Below, one piece after another: positions 1 through 7,507 of a stretch of DNA of 34,681 bases; the first letter of the stretch is position 1; every line of letters starts with the position of its first letter. Origin of the DNA: Novacetimonas maltaceti. Its GTDB lineage: Bacteria > Pseudomonadota > Alphaproteobacteria > Acetobacterales > Acetobacteraceae. The stretch lies in contig NZ_POTC01000032.1 of NCBI RefSeq assembly GCF_002906255.1, positions 1 to 34,681 on the forward strand, in the 5' to 3' direction. A program made the position numbers and the translations under genes. Below the pieces are notes generated by a model. It saw only the letters and a program-made list of their open reading frames with translations. It was not told the origin of the DNA and did no database searches.

Positions 1-480
1 AGGACGGGGCCACGGTGGAGGTGAAGGACTGCGAACTGGTCGGCAGCGCGGAGACCTATCCGCAGGTGACCATGATCTCCGGTGCTCAGGTGACGCTGTC
101 GGGCTGCCGCCTGCGTGACGGGCTGAGCAATGCCGTATGGGTGAAGGAAAAGGGGCAGGCCAGCCTGACGGGTTGCACCATTTCGGGCTTTCACAAGGAT
201 TCGGCCATTGATGCGCGCGATGCCGGGTCGAAGCTTGTCGTGTCGGGTACGACCATCCGCGATGGAAAGCGTCCCATCTTGGGGCAGGACGGGGCCACGG
301 TGGAGGTGAAGGACTGCGAACTGGTCGGCAGCGCGGAGACCTATCCGCAGGTGACCATGATCTCCGGTGCTCAGGTGACGCTGTCGGGCTGCCGCCTGCG
401 TGACGGGCTGAGTAATGCCGTATGGGTGAAGGAAAAGGGAAAGGCCAACCTGACGAACTGCACCATATCGGGCTTTCGTA
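1..480 (+). repeat. 285-bp tandem repeat inside the beta-helix gene
   Basis: Bases 1-127 and 286-412 are identical, giving a period of 285 bp (95 codons, in frame). Mismatches begin at 128/413 (c/t) and increase after about 440. More copies may lie to the left of the window. Confidence 0.9.
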
Positions 481-599
481 GGGCTGCGGCCTTTGATGCG
501 CACGGTTTCGGATCGGAGATTTCCGCGTGTAGTACGTCCTTTTACAATGTCGATTGTATCCAGAGTAGCGATATAGGGGGCTGGGTCTGGATTTATTGA
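3..599 (+). CDS. Parallel beta-helix repeat protein, 3' part only
   Basis: The reading frame is open from the left edge, so the gene begins outside the window; 198 residues are visible. The protein is made of short strand-and-turn units with a regular Gly/Asp and Val/Thr pattern (for example GAQVTLSGCRLRDG, KANLTNCTISGF), typical of right-handed parallel beta-helix (pectate-lyase-like or NosD-like) solenoids. A 95-residue block occurs twice in tandem and is almost identical; the last block diverges into a degenerate C-terminal cap ending in GGWVWIY. No catalytic signature is visible, so an enzymatic role cannot be assigned; such solenoids are often surface or carbohydrate-binding proteins. 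The fold is a pattern-based inference. The near-perfect DNA identity of the two blocks points to recent duplication. Confidence 0.6.
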   Translation, partial: DGATVEVKDCELVGSAETYPQVTMISGAQVTLSGCRLRDGLSNAVWVKEKGQASLTGCTISGFHKDSAIDARDAGSKLVVSGTTIRDGKRPILGQDGATVEVKDCELVGSAETYPQVTMISGAQVTLSGCRLRDGLSNAVWVKEKGKANLTNCTISGFRRAAAFDAHGFGSEISACSTSFYNVDCIQSSDIGGWVWIY

Positions 600-939
600 A
601 CATGATTGCCGCAGGTGTCGTGGTGGCGGGGGCCTGATCCGGGCCTGATTACGTCGGACCCGCATGATGGTGCGGGTTCCATGCCCGTGCTGCGTACCAG
701 GCGACTGGACGACCGGGCGTGACGCAGGGTGTTTATCCACATTGTGGCAACCCTGCGTCACGCTGGCGTCCCTGTTGCCTGCCGTGTGTGTATGACAGGT
801 GGGTTACAGCGGGTATGTCCATAAAATCCGTTTGAAAAACAGTGCCATGCACCCTCATGCCCCTTGGGCCTCAGATAGGGACCGGCCCCGTATGGTGGCA
901 TGGGCATGGACCGCAGGGGGCTGGTCCATTTCGGGTTTT
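600..939. other. 340-bp gap with two hairpins and a DnaA-box-like site
   Basis: No credible gene. The gap holds a hairpin at 656-679 (ACCCGCA/TGCGGGT core), a large inverted repeat at 717-763 whose loop contains TTATCCACA, and nothing else I can name. It separates the 3' end of the beta-helix gene from the 3' end of plsC, so convergent terminators would be expected here, but neither hairpin has a T-tract. Confidence 0.6.
717..763. repeat. 14-bp perfect inverted repeat with DnaA box in the loop
   Basis: Arms GCGTGACGCAGGGT (717-730) and its exact complement (750-763) flank a 19-nt loop. The loop contains TTATCCACA (733-741), identical to the consensus DnaA box, and a small inner stem CCAC/GTGG (737-740/744-747). 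A second perfect TTATCCACA lies at 980-988, inside the end of plsC. It could be a bidirectional terminator without a T-run or a protein-binding site; the sequence does not decide. Confidence 0.6.
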
Positions 940-1707
940 CTACTGTTTCGCGGGTGTTGTCGCGCTGTTTCCAACAGAATTATCCACAGCCTGAGTCAGC
1001 AGCGGCAGGCCATTGTCGCGCGACAGGTCCTCCCACGCCGTGACGATGGCGGGCAGGATCTGCGCGCGTTTCGTGGTGCAGGCCAGCGGCGGCCCCAGCA
1101 CGATGTGAATGGTGCCCGGATGCTTGATGAAGGCGTTGCGGCCCCAGTGCTGGCCGGAGTCCGTCGCAACCGGGATGACCGGCAGGCCCGAATGCGCCGC
1201 CATGGCCGCGATGCCGGGATGCAGTTTGCCGATTTTACCCGGTGGCATGCGCGTGCCTTCGGGGAAGATGATGATCTGGCGGTGGTCTTCGCGCGCCTTG
1301 TCGGTGGCCGCCAGCAGCGCACGCAGCGCCTTTGCCCCGCCGGTGCGTTCCACCGGGATCATCCCCGTCAGCAGCAGCATCGGCCCGACCAGCGGGATGC
1401 GCGTCAGTTCGCTTTTCATGACATAGGTCGGGCGTTCCACCATGTTCATCCAGACCAGCGTGTCGAACGCCGACTGGTGCTGGCACGCCAGCAGGCACGG
1501 CCCGTCGGGCAGATGTTCGCGCCCGTGGACGACGACGCGGATGCCACAGATCAGCTTCAGCCCCCGGATCGTCAGGCGTGTCCATGCCTGGGCATAGGAC
1601 AGGGCGCATGACGGGATGAACGCACGGATCGGCAGTGCCGCGATCCCCATGACCAGTGTGAGCACGAAGAAATAGAGGTTGAAGATGCAGGCGCGCACGA
1701 ACGTCAT
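940..1707 (-). CDS. plsC: 1-acyl-sn-glycerol-3-phosphate acyltransferase (PlsC family)
   Basis: It transfers an acyl chain to lysophosphatidate to make phosphatidic acid at the inner membrane. The LPLAT signature is present: block I HQSAFD (HX4D catalytic pair), block III FPEGTR (acceptor phosphate binding) and a later VIPVA segment. The N-terminus FNLYFFVLTLVMGIAALPI is a membrane anchor. The 255-residue length fits the family. I place the start at ATG 1707 (MTFVRAC), with GAGGG about a dozen bases upstream. The frame stays open to a TTG at 1797, but those extra codons run through a dispersed intergenic repeat and read unlike the family. It follows the ftsE-ftsX-DUF218 cluster on the same strand, a neighbourhood I recall from other alphaproteobacteria, but a 274-bp gap separates it, so it may have its own promoter. 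Confidence 0.93.
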   Translation of the reverse strand: MTFVRACIFNLYFFVLTLVMGIAALPIRAFIPSCALSYAQAWTRLTIRGLKLICGIRVVVHGREHLPDGPCLLACQHQSAFDTLVWMNMVERPTYVMKSELTRIPLVGPMLLLTGMIPVERTGGAKALRALLAATDKAREDHRQIIIFPEGTRMPPGKIGKLHPGIAAMAAHSGLPVIPVATDSGQHWGRNAFIKHPGTIHIVLGPPLACTTKRAQILPAIVTAWEDLSRDNGLPLLTQAVDNSVGNSATTPAKQ

Positions 1708-1773
1708 GTCAGGCGAAATCCCTCGGAGGCTGTTTGGAAAGGTGATCCGGGCAACATGCTGAAAACACAAAGG

Positions 1774-1848
1774 AAGTTTTTGGTGAAGCTTTTTCAAAAA
1801 GCTTCAAAAGACGCCGCCTTTCCAAAAAAGGCCGGCATCCGAAAACTT
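1774..1848 (+). repeat. Dispersed intergenic repeat, copy A (about 75 bp, nested palindromes)
   Basis: The ends are AAGTTTT and AAAACTT. Inside are a perfect hairpin GAAGCTTTTT-C-AAAAAGCTTC (1785-1805) and an imperfect GCCGCCTTT/AAAGGCCGGC hairpin (1814-1834). The same order recurs at 18341-18416 (inverted) and, truncated, at 34533-34556. It lies between plsC and the DUF218 gene; the rest of the 1708-1981 gap shows nothing I can name. Confidence 0.85.
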
Positions 1849-1981
1849 TTGTTTCCATCCAGAAGATTATTTTCACAGACGTCCTTGATGCAAATCGGGA
1901 AACGGCAACGGACGGGGGTATGACCCTGTAACACCAGAAAATCCCCGCCAAGACAAGGCGCGCCCCCGCATGGGCGGTGCA

Positions 1982-2635
1982 TCACGGCGTCACGGCAGCA
2001 GCGGCCGGGCGGGTATCGTCATGGTGGATCAGGCCGTGCACGGGGCGTGTCCAGCGTGCGGTATCGACGCAGGCCAGCAGCCATTTGTCATATTCGACCA
2101 CCAGCAGCCGCCATGTCGCAAGGCGGTGTGGGTGCGCAAGGGCGGGCGGCTGCACCGCAAAGGGATACAGCCTGACGCCGGGCGCCGCGCGGGCGATTTC
2201 CATCATGGCGCGGCGGATGTGATACCCTGCGGTGACCACGATCAGGGAATGGATGTCATGGGCGCGCACCCATTGCGCCGTTTCATCCGCATTGCCCAGC
2301 GTGGAGGTCGCCTGCCGTCCCAGCGTGGTATGCAGCCAGACATCCAGCGGCAGCAGCCGTGGCGTGCGTGTCAGGAAATCGCCCAGCGTCGCGTGCGGGT
2401 CCACGCCGGAAATCAGCAGTTGCCCCGCCCGGTGGCGTGCCATCAGTTGCAGCGACGCCTCGATCCGGCCCTGCCCGCCCGTCAGGGCCACCGCCCCGTC
2501 GCAGGGCGGGGGCATGCGCGGCGGGCGGCGGGCGTCGCGCACGAACCACACCAGCCCCATCGCCCATGACACCACCAGCACGCATGCCACCCCCAGCGCC
2601 AGCAGCATGGTGCGGCGCCGTGCGGGCGCTTTCAT
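1982..2635 (-). CDS. DUF218 / YdcF-like membrane-anchored protein
   Basis: A 217-residue protein with one N-terminal membrane segment (about residues 11-32, MLLALGVACVLVVSWAMGLV) followed by a DUF218 domain. Family-like motifs are ALTGGQGR, LLISG, NADETA and VTAGYHIRRA, which matches the usual 'TxxYHxxRA' region. The family includes YdcF, SanA and ElyC, linked to envelope barrier function and peptidoglycan or lipid-carrier metabolism; the exact reaction is unknown. Start ATG 2635 overlaps the ftsX stop as ATGA, so it is very likely translationally coupled to ftsX. The open frame extends upstream to 2923, but that part is a shadow of ftsX. The long Arg/Pro/Ala C-terminal tail is a GC-rich embellishment. 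Confidence 0.85.
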   Translation of the reverse strand: MKAPARRRTMLLALGVACVLVVSWAMGLVWFVRDARRPPRMPPPCDGAVALTGGQGRIEASLQLMARHRAGQLLISGVDPHATLGDFLTRTPRLLPLDVWLHTTLGRQATSTLGNADETAQWVRAHDIHSLIVVTAGYHIRRAMMEIARAAPGVRLYPFAVQPPALAHPHRLATWRLLVVEYDKWLLACVDTARWTRPVHGLIHHDDTRPAAAAVTP

Positions 2636-3630
2636 GGCAGGCGGCGCAGCCATGCGCGCACCGTCATCTGTGTTGTCACCCATCCCAGCACCGCCGCACC
2701 CACCGGCAGCGCGCCCAGCATCGCCAGCAGCGAGGACGGCAGCACGCCGAGCACCTGTGTGGCAGAGGCGGCCGTCCATGCGGCGGGGGAGAACACGGCC
2801 TGCATGTCGGGCATGTCCGCGCCATTGAACGGGGCGGCAAGCAGGCACAGCACGACCAGCACCGGCATGGCGAGGAGACTGCCGCACGCGCCCCCCAGCA
2901 GCGCAAGCGTACCTACCCGCCATGCAAAGCGCGCGGCGATGTAGCCATCCGTCGCGCCAAGGGAATGGATCAGGTCGATCGCCCGCCTGCGCGCCTGCAG
3001 TCCCGCGCGCGTGGCCGCCATGATGACGACGGCCGACACCGCGATGACGATGAAGATCGCCAGCAGCGCGCAGGTCTGCAGGCTGTCGGCCAGGGCGGCG
3101 AGGCGGTCGCTCCAGATGCTGTCATGTTCGACGACGATGCCGGGCACCTGCGCCTGCAATGTGCGCATCACGTCATCGGGCAGGTGGTGCGTGTCGCGGG
3201 CATGCACCTCGATCACGGCAGGCATCGGCAGGACAAGGTCGCTGCCCTGTTCGACCCATGGCGCAAGCAGGTTGCGCAGTTCCGCGTCCGTCAGGCGATG
3301 CACCGCGCCCGCATCCGCGCTGGTGGCGGCGGACAGGGTGGCCATCGCCGCCTGTATCCGTGTCGTCGCGCCATTTCCCGCCGCTGCGGCAGCACCCGGC
3401 GTGCCGGTGGCACCTGTGGCCGGGGCATCGGGGTCGGGCACCTGCACGGTCACGACCGCGCCCGCGCCGTGCGTCCAGCGCACGGAGAGCGCATGCGCCC
3501 CGATCCCCCCCGCCAGGGCAAGGGCCGCAAGGAACGCCATCGCGCCCACCAGGAACGGCAGCAGCCGGTCGGGGATCGCCTGCCGCAGGGCAAGGCCATC
3601 GCGGCGGCGCGTGCCGGGCCACAGGGCCAT
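2632..3630 (-). CDS. ftsX: Cell-division ABC transporter permease FtsX
   Basis: FtsX with FtsE forms a type VII ABC system that activates periplasmic amidases at the septum. The 332-residue protein has the FtsX topology: a first membrane segment at about 22-46, a large periplasmic domain (about 47-185, with an Ala/Gly/Pro-rich insertion near 65-90), then three further segments (about 187-208, 240-268, 303-325). Between segments 2 and 3 is the family-typical cytoplasmic loop with RRRAIDLIHSLGATDGYIA, matching the 'E/D-L-L-H-LGA' coupling region of FtsX. It starts 4 nt after the ftsE stop and ends overlapping the DUF218 gene, so this is one operon. Confidence 0.93.
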   Translation of the reverse strand: MALWPGTRRRDGLALRQAIPDRLLPFLVGAMAFLAALALAGGIGAHALSVRWTHGAGAVVTVQVPDPDAPATGATGTPGAAAAAGNGATTRIQAAMATLSAATSADAGAVHRLTDAELRNLLAPWVEQGSDLVLPMPAVIEVHARDTHHLPDDVMRTLQAQVPGIVVEHDSIWSDRLAALADSLQTCALLAIFIVIAVSAVVIMAATRAGLQARRRAIDLIHSLGATDGYIAARFAWRVGTLALLGGACGSLLAMPVLVVLCLLAAPFNGADMPDMQAVFSPAAWTAASATQVLGVLPSSLLAMLGALPVGAAVLGWVTTQMTVRAWLRRLP

Positions 3631-3634
3631 GCGC

Positions 3635-4300
3635 TCAGCCCTCCTGCACGAGGTAGCCCTGCATCAGTTCGATCGCATGGGCGGGATATTTGCGCACGAG
3701 CGCATCGTTATGTGTCGCCACGACAATGGTGGTGCCCAGTTCCGCCAGGCGGTGGAACATGGTCATCAGTCGCGTGGCCTGCCGGTCGTCGAGCGCATTG
3801 GTCGGTTCATCCGCCAGCAGCAGGGCGGGGCGGTGGATGACAGCGCGCGCGATGGCCACGCGCTGCTGCTCCCCCCCCGAAAGCTGTGGCGGCAGCGCAT
3901 CGAGGCGCGACCCCAGCCCGACCCATTTCATGATGGCGTTGACCTCGTGGCGGATCTCGCTTTCGGGGCGCATCTGCAGGCGCAGCGGCAGCGCCACGTT
4001 GTCGAACGCCGACAGGTCATCCAGCAGCCGGAAATCCTGGTAGACGACGCCGATGCGCTGGCGCAGGCGCGCGATCACGCCACGGCGCGCCTGCATCACG
4101 GGCACGCCCAGCACGTCGACCATCCCCGATGACGCCCGCGCCTCCAGCGCCAGTATCCGCAGCAGGCTCGACTTCCCCGCGCCGGACGGGCCAAGCAGCC
4201 AGCGGAACTCCCCCTGCGCCACGGCCACGCTGACATGGTTCAGCGCCGCACCCTTCTGCGCCGCCGGATAGAGGTAGCTGACGTCCTGAAGCCGGAACAT
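3635..4300 (-). CDS. ftsE: Cell-division ABC transporter ATP-binding protein FtsE
   Basis: The 221-residue ABC ATPase partner of FtsX. Walker A is GPSGAGKSS (about residues 37-45), the Q-loop region [21 protein letters not shown] is typical of FtsE, the signature is LSGGEQQR, Walker B is [12 protein letters not shown] and the switch histidine is in VATHND. FtsE usually reads DEPTGNLD after Walker B; here it is DEPTNALD, a minor variant. The gene lies 10 nt downstream of a small membrane-protein gene and 4 nt upstream of ftsX, consistent with one transcript. Confidence 0.95.
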   Translation of the reverse strand: MFRLQDVSYLYPAAQKGAALNHVSVAVAQGEFRWLLGPSGAGKSSLLRILALEARASSGMVDVLGVPVMQARRGVIARLRQRIGVVYQDFRLLDDLSAFDNVALPLRLQMRPESEIRHEVNAIMKWVGLGSRLDALPPQLSGGEQQRVAIARAVIHRPALLLADEPTNALDDRQATRLMTMFHRLAELGTTIVVATHNDALVRKYPAHAIELMQGYLVQEG

Positions 4301-4310
4301 CTGGGGCCTG

Positions 4311-4694
4311 TTACATGCTGCGCGCCGCGACGGCGGAGGCGGTCGCGCACAGGGCCGCCGCCGCCATCAGCGCCAGCCCGTCAAAGATCAGCGAGGAGGG
4401 GGTCAGCAGGTGGCTGCCGACGCTGAGGTGATCGGGGATGGAGTGGGAGACACGGACAATGACGTCATGCGCCTGCGGGTCGCTGGCCTCGGAAGAGGTG
4501 CTGACGATCCCCATCAGGTGCGGCAGCGCGCTCCATCCGATCCCCACGATCAGCAGCAGCGGCGCCAGCAGTTCGGCCACCTGCTGCACGAAATAGAACG
4601 CGAAATAGCATACGGACCACACCGCGATGCGGATCGCATTGACCCATGCAGGACGTCCGGTGGAGGGGGCGCTATTGGAAAGTGGGCTGTCCAT
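4311..4694 (-). CDS. Small two-span membrane protein heading the ftsEX operon
   Basis: Not recognised. With start ATG 4694 (MDSPLSNS) it has 127 residues: a polar N-terminus, a membrane segment at about 24-54 (WSVCYFAFYFVQQVAELLAP onward), a polar loop with several Ser and Asp residues, and a second C-terminal segment (FDGLALMAAAALCATASAVA). The open frame extends to 4751 but the extra part looks non-genic. Because it is the promoter-proximal gene before ftsE (10-nt gap), it may encode an accessory protein of the FtsEX complex; that is inference from position only. It is transcribed divergently from the chemosensory operon, with 125 bp between the starts. Confidence 0.7.
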   Translation of the reverse strand: MDSPLSNSAPSTGRPAWVNAIRIAVWSVCYFAFYFVQQVAELLAPLLLIVGIGWSALPHLMGIVSTSSEASDPQAHDVIVRVSHSIPDHLSVGSHLLTPSSLIFDGLALMAAAALCATASAVAARSM

Positions 4695-4819
4695 TATCAA
4701 ATATCTCCGGCATGCAGGTGCAATGCGCCGCCCGGCCTGTGGGGAACGCATTCCTGCCCGAGGTAGCGACGGCTTGTGTTAAATGCAAACTTCTGCCTTG
4801 TACACACAGATCGGGGTGC

Positions 4820-5461
4820 ATGGAAACGGATAGCAGCGTGCCGGGGAACCACAACATGGAAGAAGGCGGGCCACCGGGGCACGGCGCCCCCGCGCACGGA
4901 CAGGCAATGCGCGCGATGGTTGTGTTCGGCATCGGCTCTCGGGTCTATGCCCTGCCGGTGGGGGACGTGCATGAATGTATCCCCGCGCCCGCGCTGTCGC
5001 CATTGCCGGTGGAGCTTCCGCACCTGCCGGGATGGTTCTGGCTTGGCGGCGTGCGGGTGCCGGTCATCGACCTTGCGGTCCTGATGGGGCTGCGCGCGCC
5101 CGTGGCGCTGCAGGCGTCGGACCTGCTCTACCGCCCGCTGCTGCTTTGCCCGGTCGCGGGCATGGGCGGCGGCATGGGGCCTGCCGGCGCGCAGGCGGCC
5201 ACGCCCTGGGTTGCGCTGCTGGTGGACCGGGTGGTCGATGTGATGCAGGTGCGCGCCGATGCGATCATGCCGGTCGGTATTGATCGCGGGGCGGGAGACT
5301 GTATTGTCGGCGAAATCGAGCGCGGGGGCGAACCACCCGCCATCGTGATGGAGATGGATGGCGTGCTGCGACACAGCGAACGTCACAGGCTGGCGGGCCT
5401 GATGGCGCGGGAGGAAGAGCGCGCCGCGCTGTGGGCCACGGATGGGGCGCGCGATGTCTGA
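4820..5461 (+). CDS. cheW: CheW-like coupling protein 1
   Basis: A 213-residue CheW-domain protein that would bridge the receptor and the CheA kinase. The domain begins near MVVFGIGSRVYALPVGDVHE (a typical CheW opening strand pair) and continues through GWFWLGGVRVPVIDLAVLMG, matching the CheW 'G...RG..IPVIDLR..LG' core, then VALLVDRVVDVMQV. The C-terminal 25 residues are charged. I chose ATG 4820; ATG 4856 (GGGGA upstream) is an equally plausible start, because residues before about 28 lie outside the domain. It is the first gene of the operon and its stop overlaps cheR. A role equivalent to WspB or CheW3 is inferred from position. Confidence 0.85.
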   Translation: METDSSVPGNHNMEEGGPPGHGAPAHGQAMRAMVVFGIGSRVYALPVGDVHECIPAPALSPLPVELPHLPGWFWLGGVRVPVIDLAVLMGLRAPVALQASDLLYRPLLLCPVAGMGGGMGPAGAQAATPWVALLVDRVVDVMQVRADAIMPVGIDRGAGDCIVGEIERGGEPPAIVMEMDGVLRHSERHRLAGLMAREEERAALWATDGARDV

Positions 5462-6932
5462 GGTCAGCGCCGGGCTGCGTCGGGTCATCTCCGTGATTAC
5501 CGCGCGGACCGGCCTGCATTACTATACCGACAAGCCGGCGCTGCTGGAAAAGATCATCGCGGCGCGGATGGCGGCGCTGGGGTGCCGGGGATATCTCGAT
5601 TATCTCGAGCATCTCAATGACGGGGCGCTTGGCGATGCGGAATGGCGGGAACTGGAATCCGCCGTCACCATCGGGGAGACGTTCTTCTTCCGCTATGCCG
5701 AGCAGTTCCGCGCGCTTGAGGCCACGATCCTGCCCGAACTGCTCGCCCGCCTGCGCACGGTGCGCGTGCTGCGGATCTGGAGCGTGGGCTGCGCCAACGG
5801 GGCGGAACCGTATTCCGTGGCCATCGTGCTCAGGCAGTTGCTCGAACGCCGGGGCGAGGACGGGTGGACCATCGAGATCCTGGGCACCGACATCAGCACC
5901 CGTGCGCTCGATCAGGCGCGGCGGGCGGAATTCGGCTGGTGGGCGCTGCGTGACCTGACCTCCAGGCAGCGCGCGGACTGGTTCGTCCCGGTGGTGGAGG
6001 GACGGACATGGCGGCTCAAGGACTGCTATCGCCAGATGGTGCGCTTCCGCCATGCCAACATCATGGACCTGCCGCACGGGCGCGGGCAGGTCGGGCCGTT
6101 CGACCTCGTGCTGTGCCGCAACGTGCTGATCTATTTCGACCCGGTGCAGGTTGCGCGGCTTGTGCGCGAAATGGCGCAGCGCATGACGGCGGGGGGATGG
6201 ATGCTTGTCGGGCATTCCGAACCGATGGAGCAGTTCGAGAATTTCATGCAGCCCGTGCGCCTGCCCGGCACGATGGCCTTCCGCACGCGCGAACGCGGGG
6301 AGGGCCGCGCCGCCCATTCCCCCGTGGGCGGGCCAGGTGCCGCGCCGCGCCTGCCCGCCGTCCCGCCGCGTCCCGTGCGCGCGATGCGCCATGTCCCGTC
6401 ATCCGCGCGTGGCCCCGTGGCCGGCCCCACGGGGGAGGCGCCGGATGGCCCCGTTGCCGATCCGATGGCCGAGGGCACGCGCGATGGGGGCAGGGAGGCG
6501 GGGATCCTGCGCACCATCCGCCAGTTGGCCGACAGTGGCGCGCCACGCCGCGCGGTGGGGATGTGCCGCGAATACCTGCGCCGCGCGCCCATGGCGGTCG
6601 GGGTCTATTTCATGCTGGGCATCCTTTTGCTGGCGCTGGGCGAACATGAAGGCGCGGTGGAGGGATTCCGTCGCGTGATCTACCTGCGCCGTGGCCATGT
6701 GATGGCGCGATGCTACCTCGCGCACCTGCTGGAGGGCACGGGGGCCGCGGAAGATGCGCGCCGCCTGCGCGCGCAGGCGCGTGAACTCGCGATGTGCCTG
6801 TCCGCGACGCATGTCCTCGAAGGGGGCGGGGGCCTGACGGCGGGGGGACTGCTGCGGATATTGCAGGACAAGGAAAACCATGACGCGGGGCTGCTGGCCG
6901 CGCTGCCTGACATCGCATCGGGCCTGTCGTGA
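5454..6932 (+). CDS. cheR: CheR methyltransferase with C-terminal TPR-like region (WspC-type)
   Basis: It methylates receptor glutamates using SAM. An N-terminal all-alpha CheR domain (about residues 1-75) is followed by the catalytic domain: GETFFFR, the SAM-binding motif IWSVGCANGAEPYSVAI, ILGTDIS and the family hallmark DLVLCRNVLIYF. A Pro/Ala/Gly-rich linker (about 285-345) leads to helical repeats (about 350-460: YFMLGILLLALGEHEGAVEG and following) resembling tetratricopeptide repeats. This CheR-TPR architecture is that of WspC and FrzF-like enzymes rather than of motility CheR. Start ATG 5454 overlaps the cheW stop; ATG 5442 is in frame and possible. Confidence 0.9.
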   Translation: MSEVSAGLRRVISVITARTGLHYYTDKPALLEKIIAARMAALGCRGYLDYLEHLNDGALGDAEWRELESAVTIGETFFFRYAEQFRALEATILPELLARLRTVRVLRIWSVGCANGAEPYSVAIVLRQLLERRGEDGWTIEILGTDISTRALDQARRAEFGWWALRDLTSRQRADWFVPVVEGRTWRLKDCYRQMVRFRHANIMDLPHGRGQVGPFDLVLCRNVLIYFDPVQVARLVREMAQRMTAGGWMLVGHSEPMEQFENFMQPVRLPGTMAFRTRERGEGRAAHSPVGGPGAAPRLPAVPPRPVRAMRHVPSSARGPVAGPTGEAPDGPVADPMAEGTRDGGREAGILRTIRQLADSGAPRRAVGMCREYLRRAPMAVGVYFMLGILLLALGEHEGAVEGFRRVIYLRRGHVMARCYLAHLLEGTGAAEDARRLRAQARELAMCLSATHVLEGGGGLTAGGLLRILQDKENHDAGLLAALPDIASGLS

Positions 6933-7501
6933 CCCGGCGCGGTGATCCGGCGGGGGGGGATATGCCCGCGCACGCGCCCCCCGGCGAAGGGACGCAGGAA
7001 CGGTTTGCCCGGCGCATGCTGGCCGAACGCGCAGCCCAGCTTGCCGCCCGGCGCGACGGGAATGCCATGCAGGGCGCGCCGGGGCGGCGGATGCTGGTGC
7101 TCGACGTCGGGGGGCGCGAATGCTGCATCGACCTTGATGCGGTGCTGCGCGTGACCGACCCGGCATGGAGCGACATGCCCCGCCGCCCCGACTGTCCCGC
7201 CAGCGTGCGTGGCGTGTATGGGTATCAGGGGGATCTCTATACCGTGTTCGACCTCGCCATGCTGCTGGAGGAGGAGGCGCAGCCTGCGCCGGGGGCCATG
7301 ATCCTGCTGCGTTCGGTGTCTTCCGTGCCGCTTGCGCGCATCGCGCTGCTTGCGGGCGCGGCCAGAGGCGTTATGGATATTCCCGCCACCGCGCCATCCG
7401 TCCTGCCATCGGGCTTTCCCACCGCCGTGCTGCCCGGTGGGCGGCATGTCGTGGTGCTGGACCCGGTGCGTCTTTTTTCCGTCCGTTATTCCGGAGTGTA
7501 G
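6929..7501 (+). CDS. cheW: CheW-like coupling protein 2
   Basis: A 190-residue protein with a ~50-residue charged N-terminal extension (two RxxE/R-rich helices around ERFARRMLAERAAQ) before a CheW domain: RRMLVLDVGGRECCIDLDAV, then RGVYGYQGDLYTVFDLAMLL and VVVLDPVRLF. The extension resembles WspD-type CheW proteins. It starts with GTG at 6929, overlapping the cheR stop in GTGA, which implies translational coupling. Two different CheW proteins per cluster are a feature of both Wsp and R. centenum Che3. Confidence 0.85.
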   Translation: MTRRGDPAGGDMPAHAPPGEGTQERFARRMLAERAAQLAARRDGNAMQGAPGRRMLVLDVGGRECCIDLDAVLRVTDPAWSDMPRRPDCPASVRGVYGYQGDLYTVFDLAMLLEEEAQPAPGAMILLRSVSSVPLARIALLAGAARGVMDIPATAPSVLPSGFPTAVLPGGRHVVVLDPVRLFSVRYSGV

Positions 7502-7507
7502 CCTGTC

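Noticed and set aside
1-480. CRISPR array or phage-type repeat
   Set aside because: The repeat unit is 285 bp, contiguous, coding and in frame, with no spacers.
600-1000. Chromosomal replication origin
   Set aside because: Only two DnaA boxes, no AT-rich unwinding element nearby and no origin-linked genes such as dnaA, parAB or hemE in the window.
799-1611. 270-codon plus-strand frame opposite plsC
   Set aside because: Shadow of plsC, with no recognisable domain.
1708-1797. Longer plsC starting at TTG 1797
   Set aside because: The extra residues are encoded by the dispersed repeat and its flank; homologous proteins begin near the ATG at 1707.
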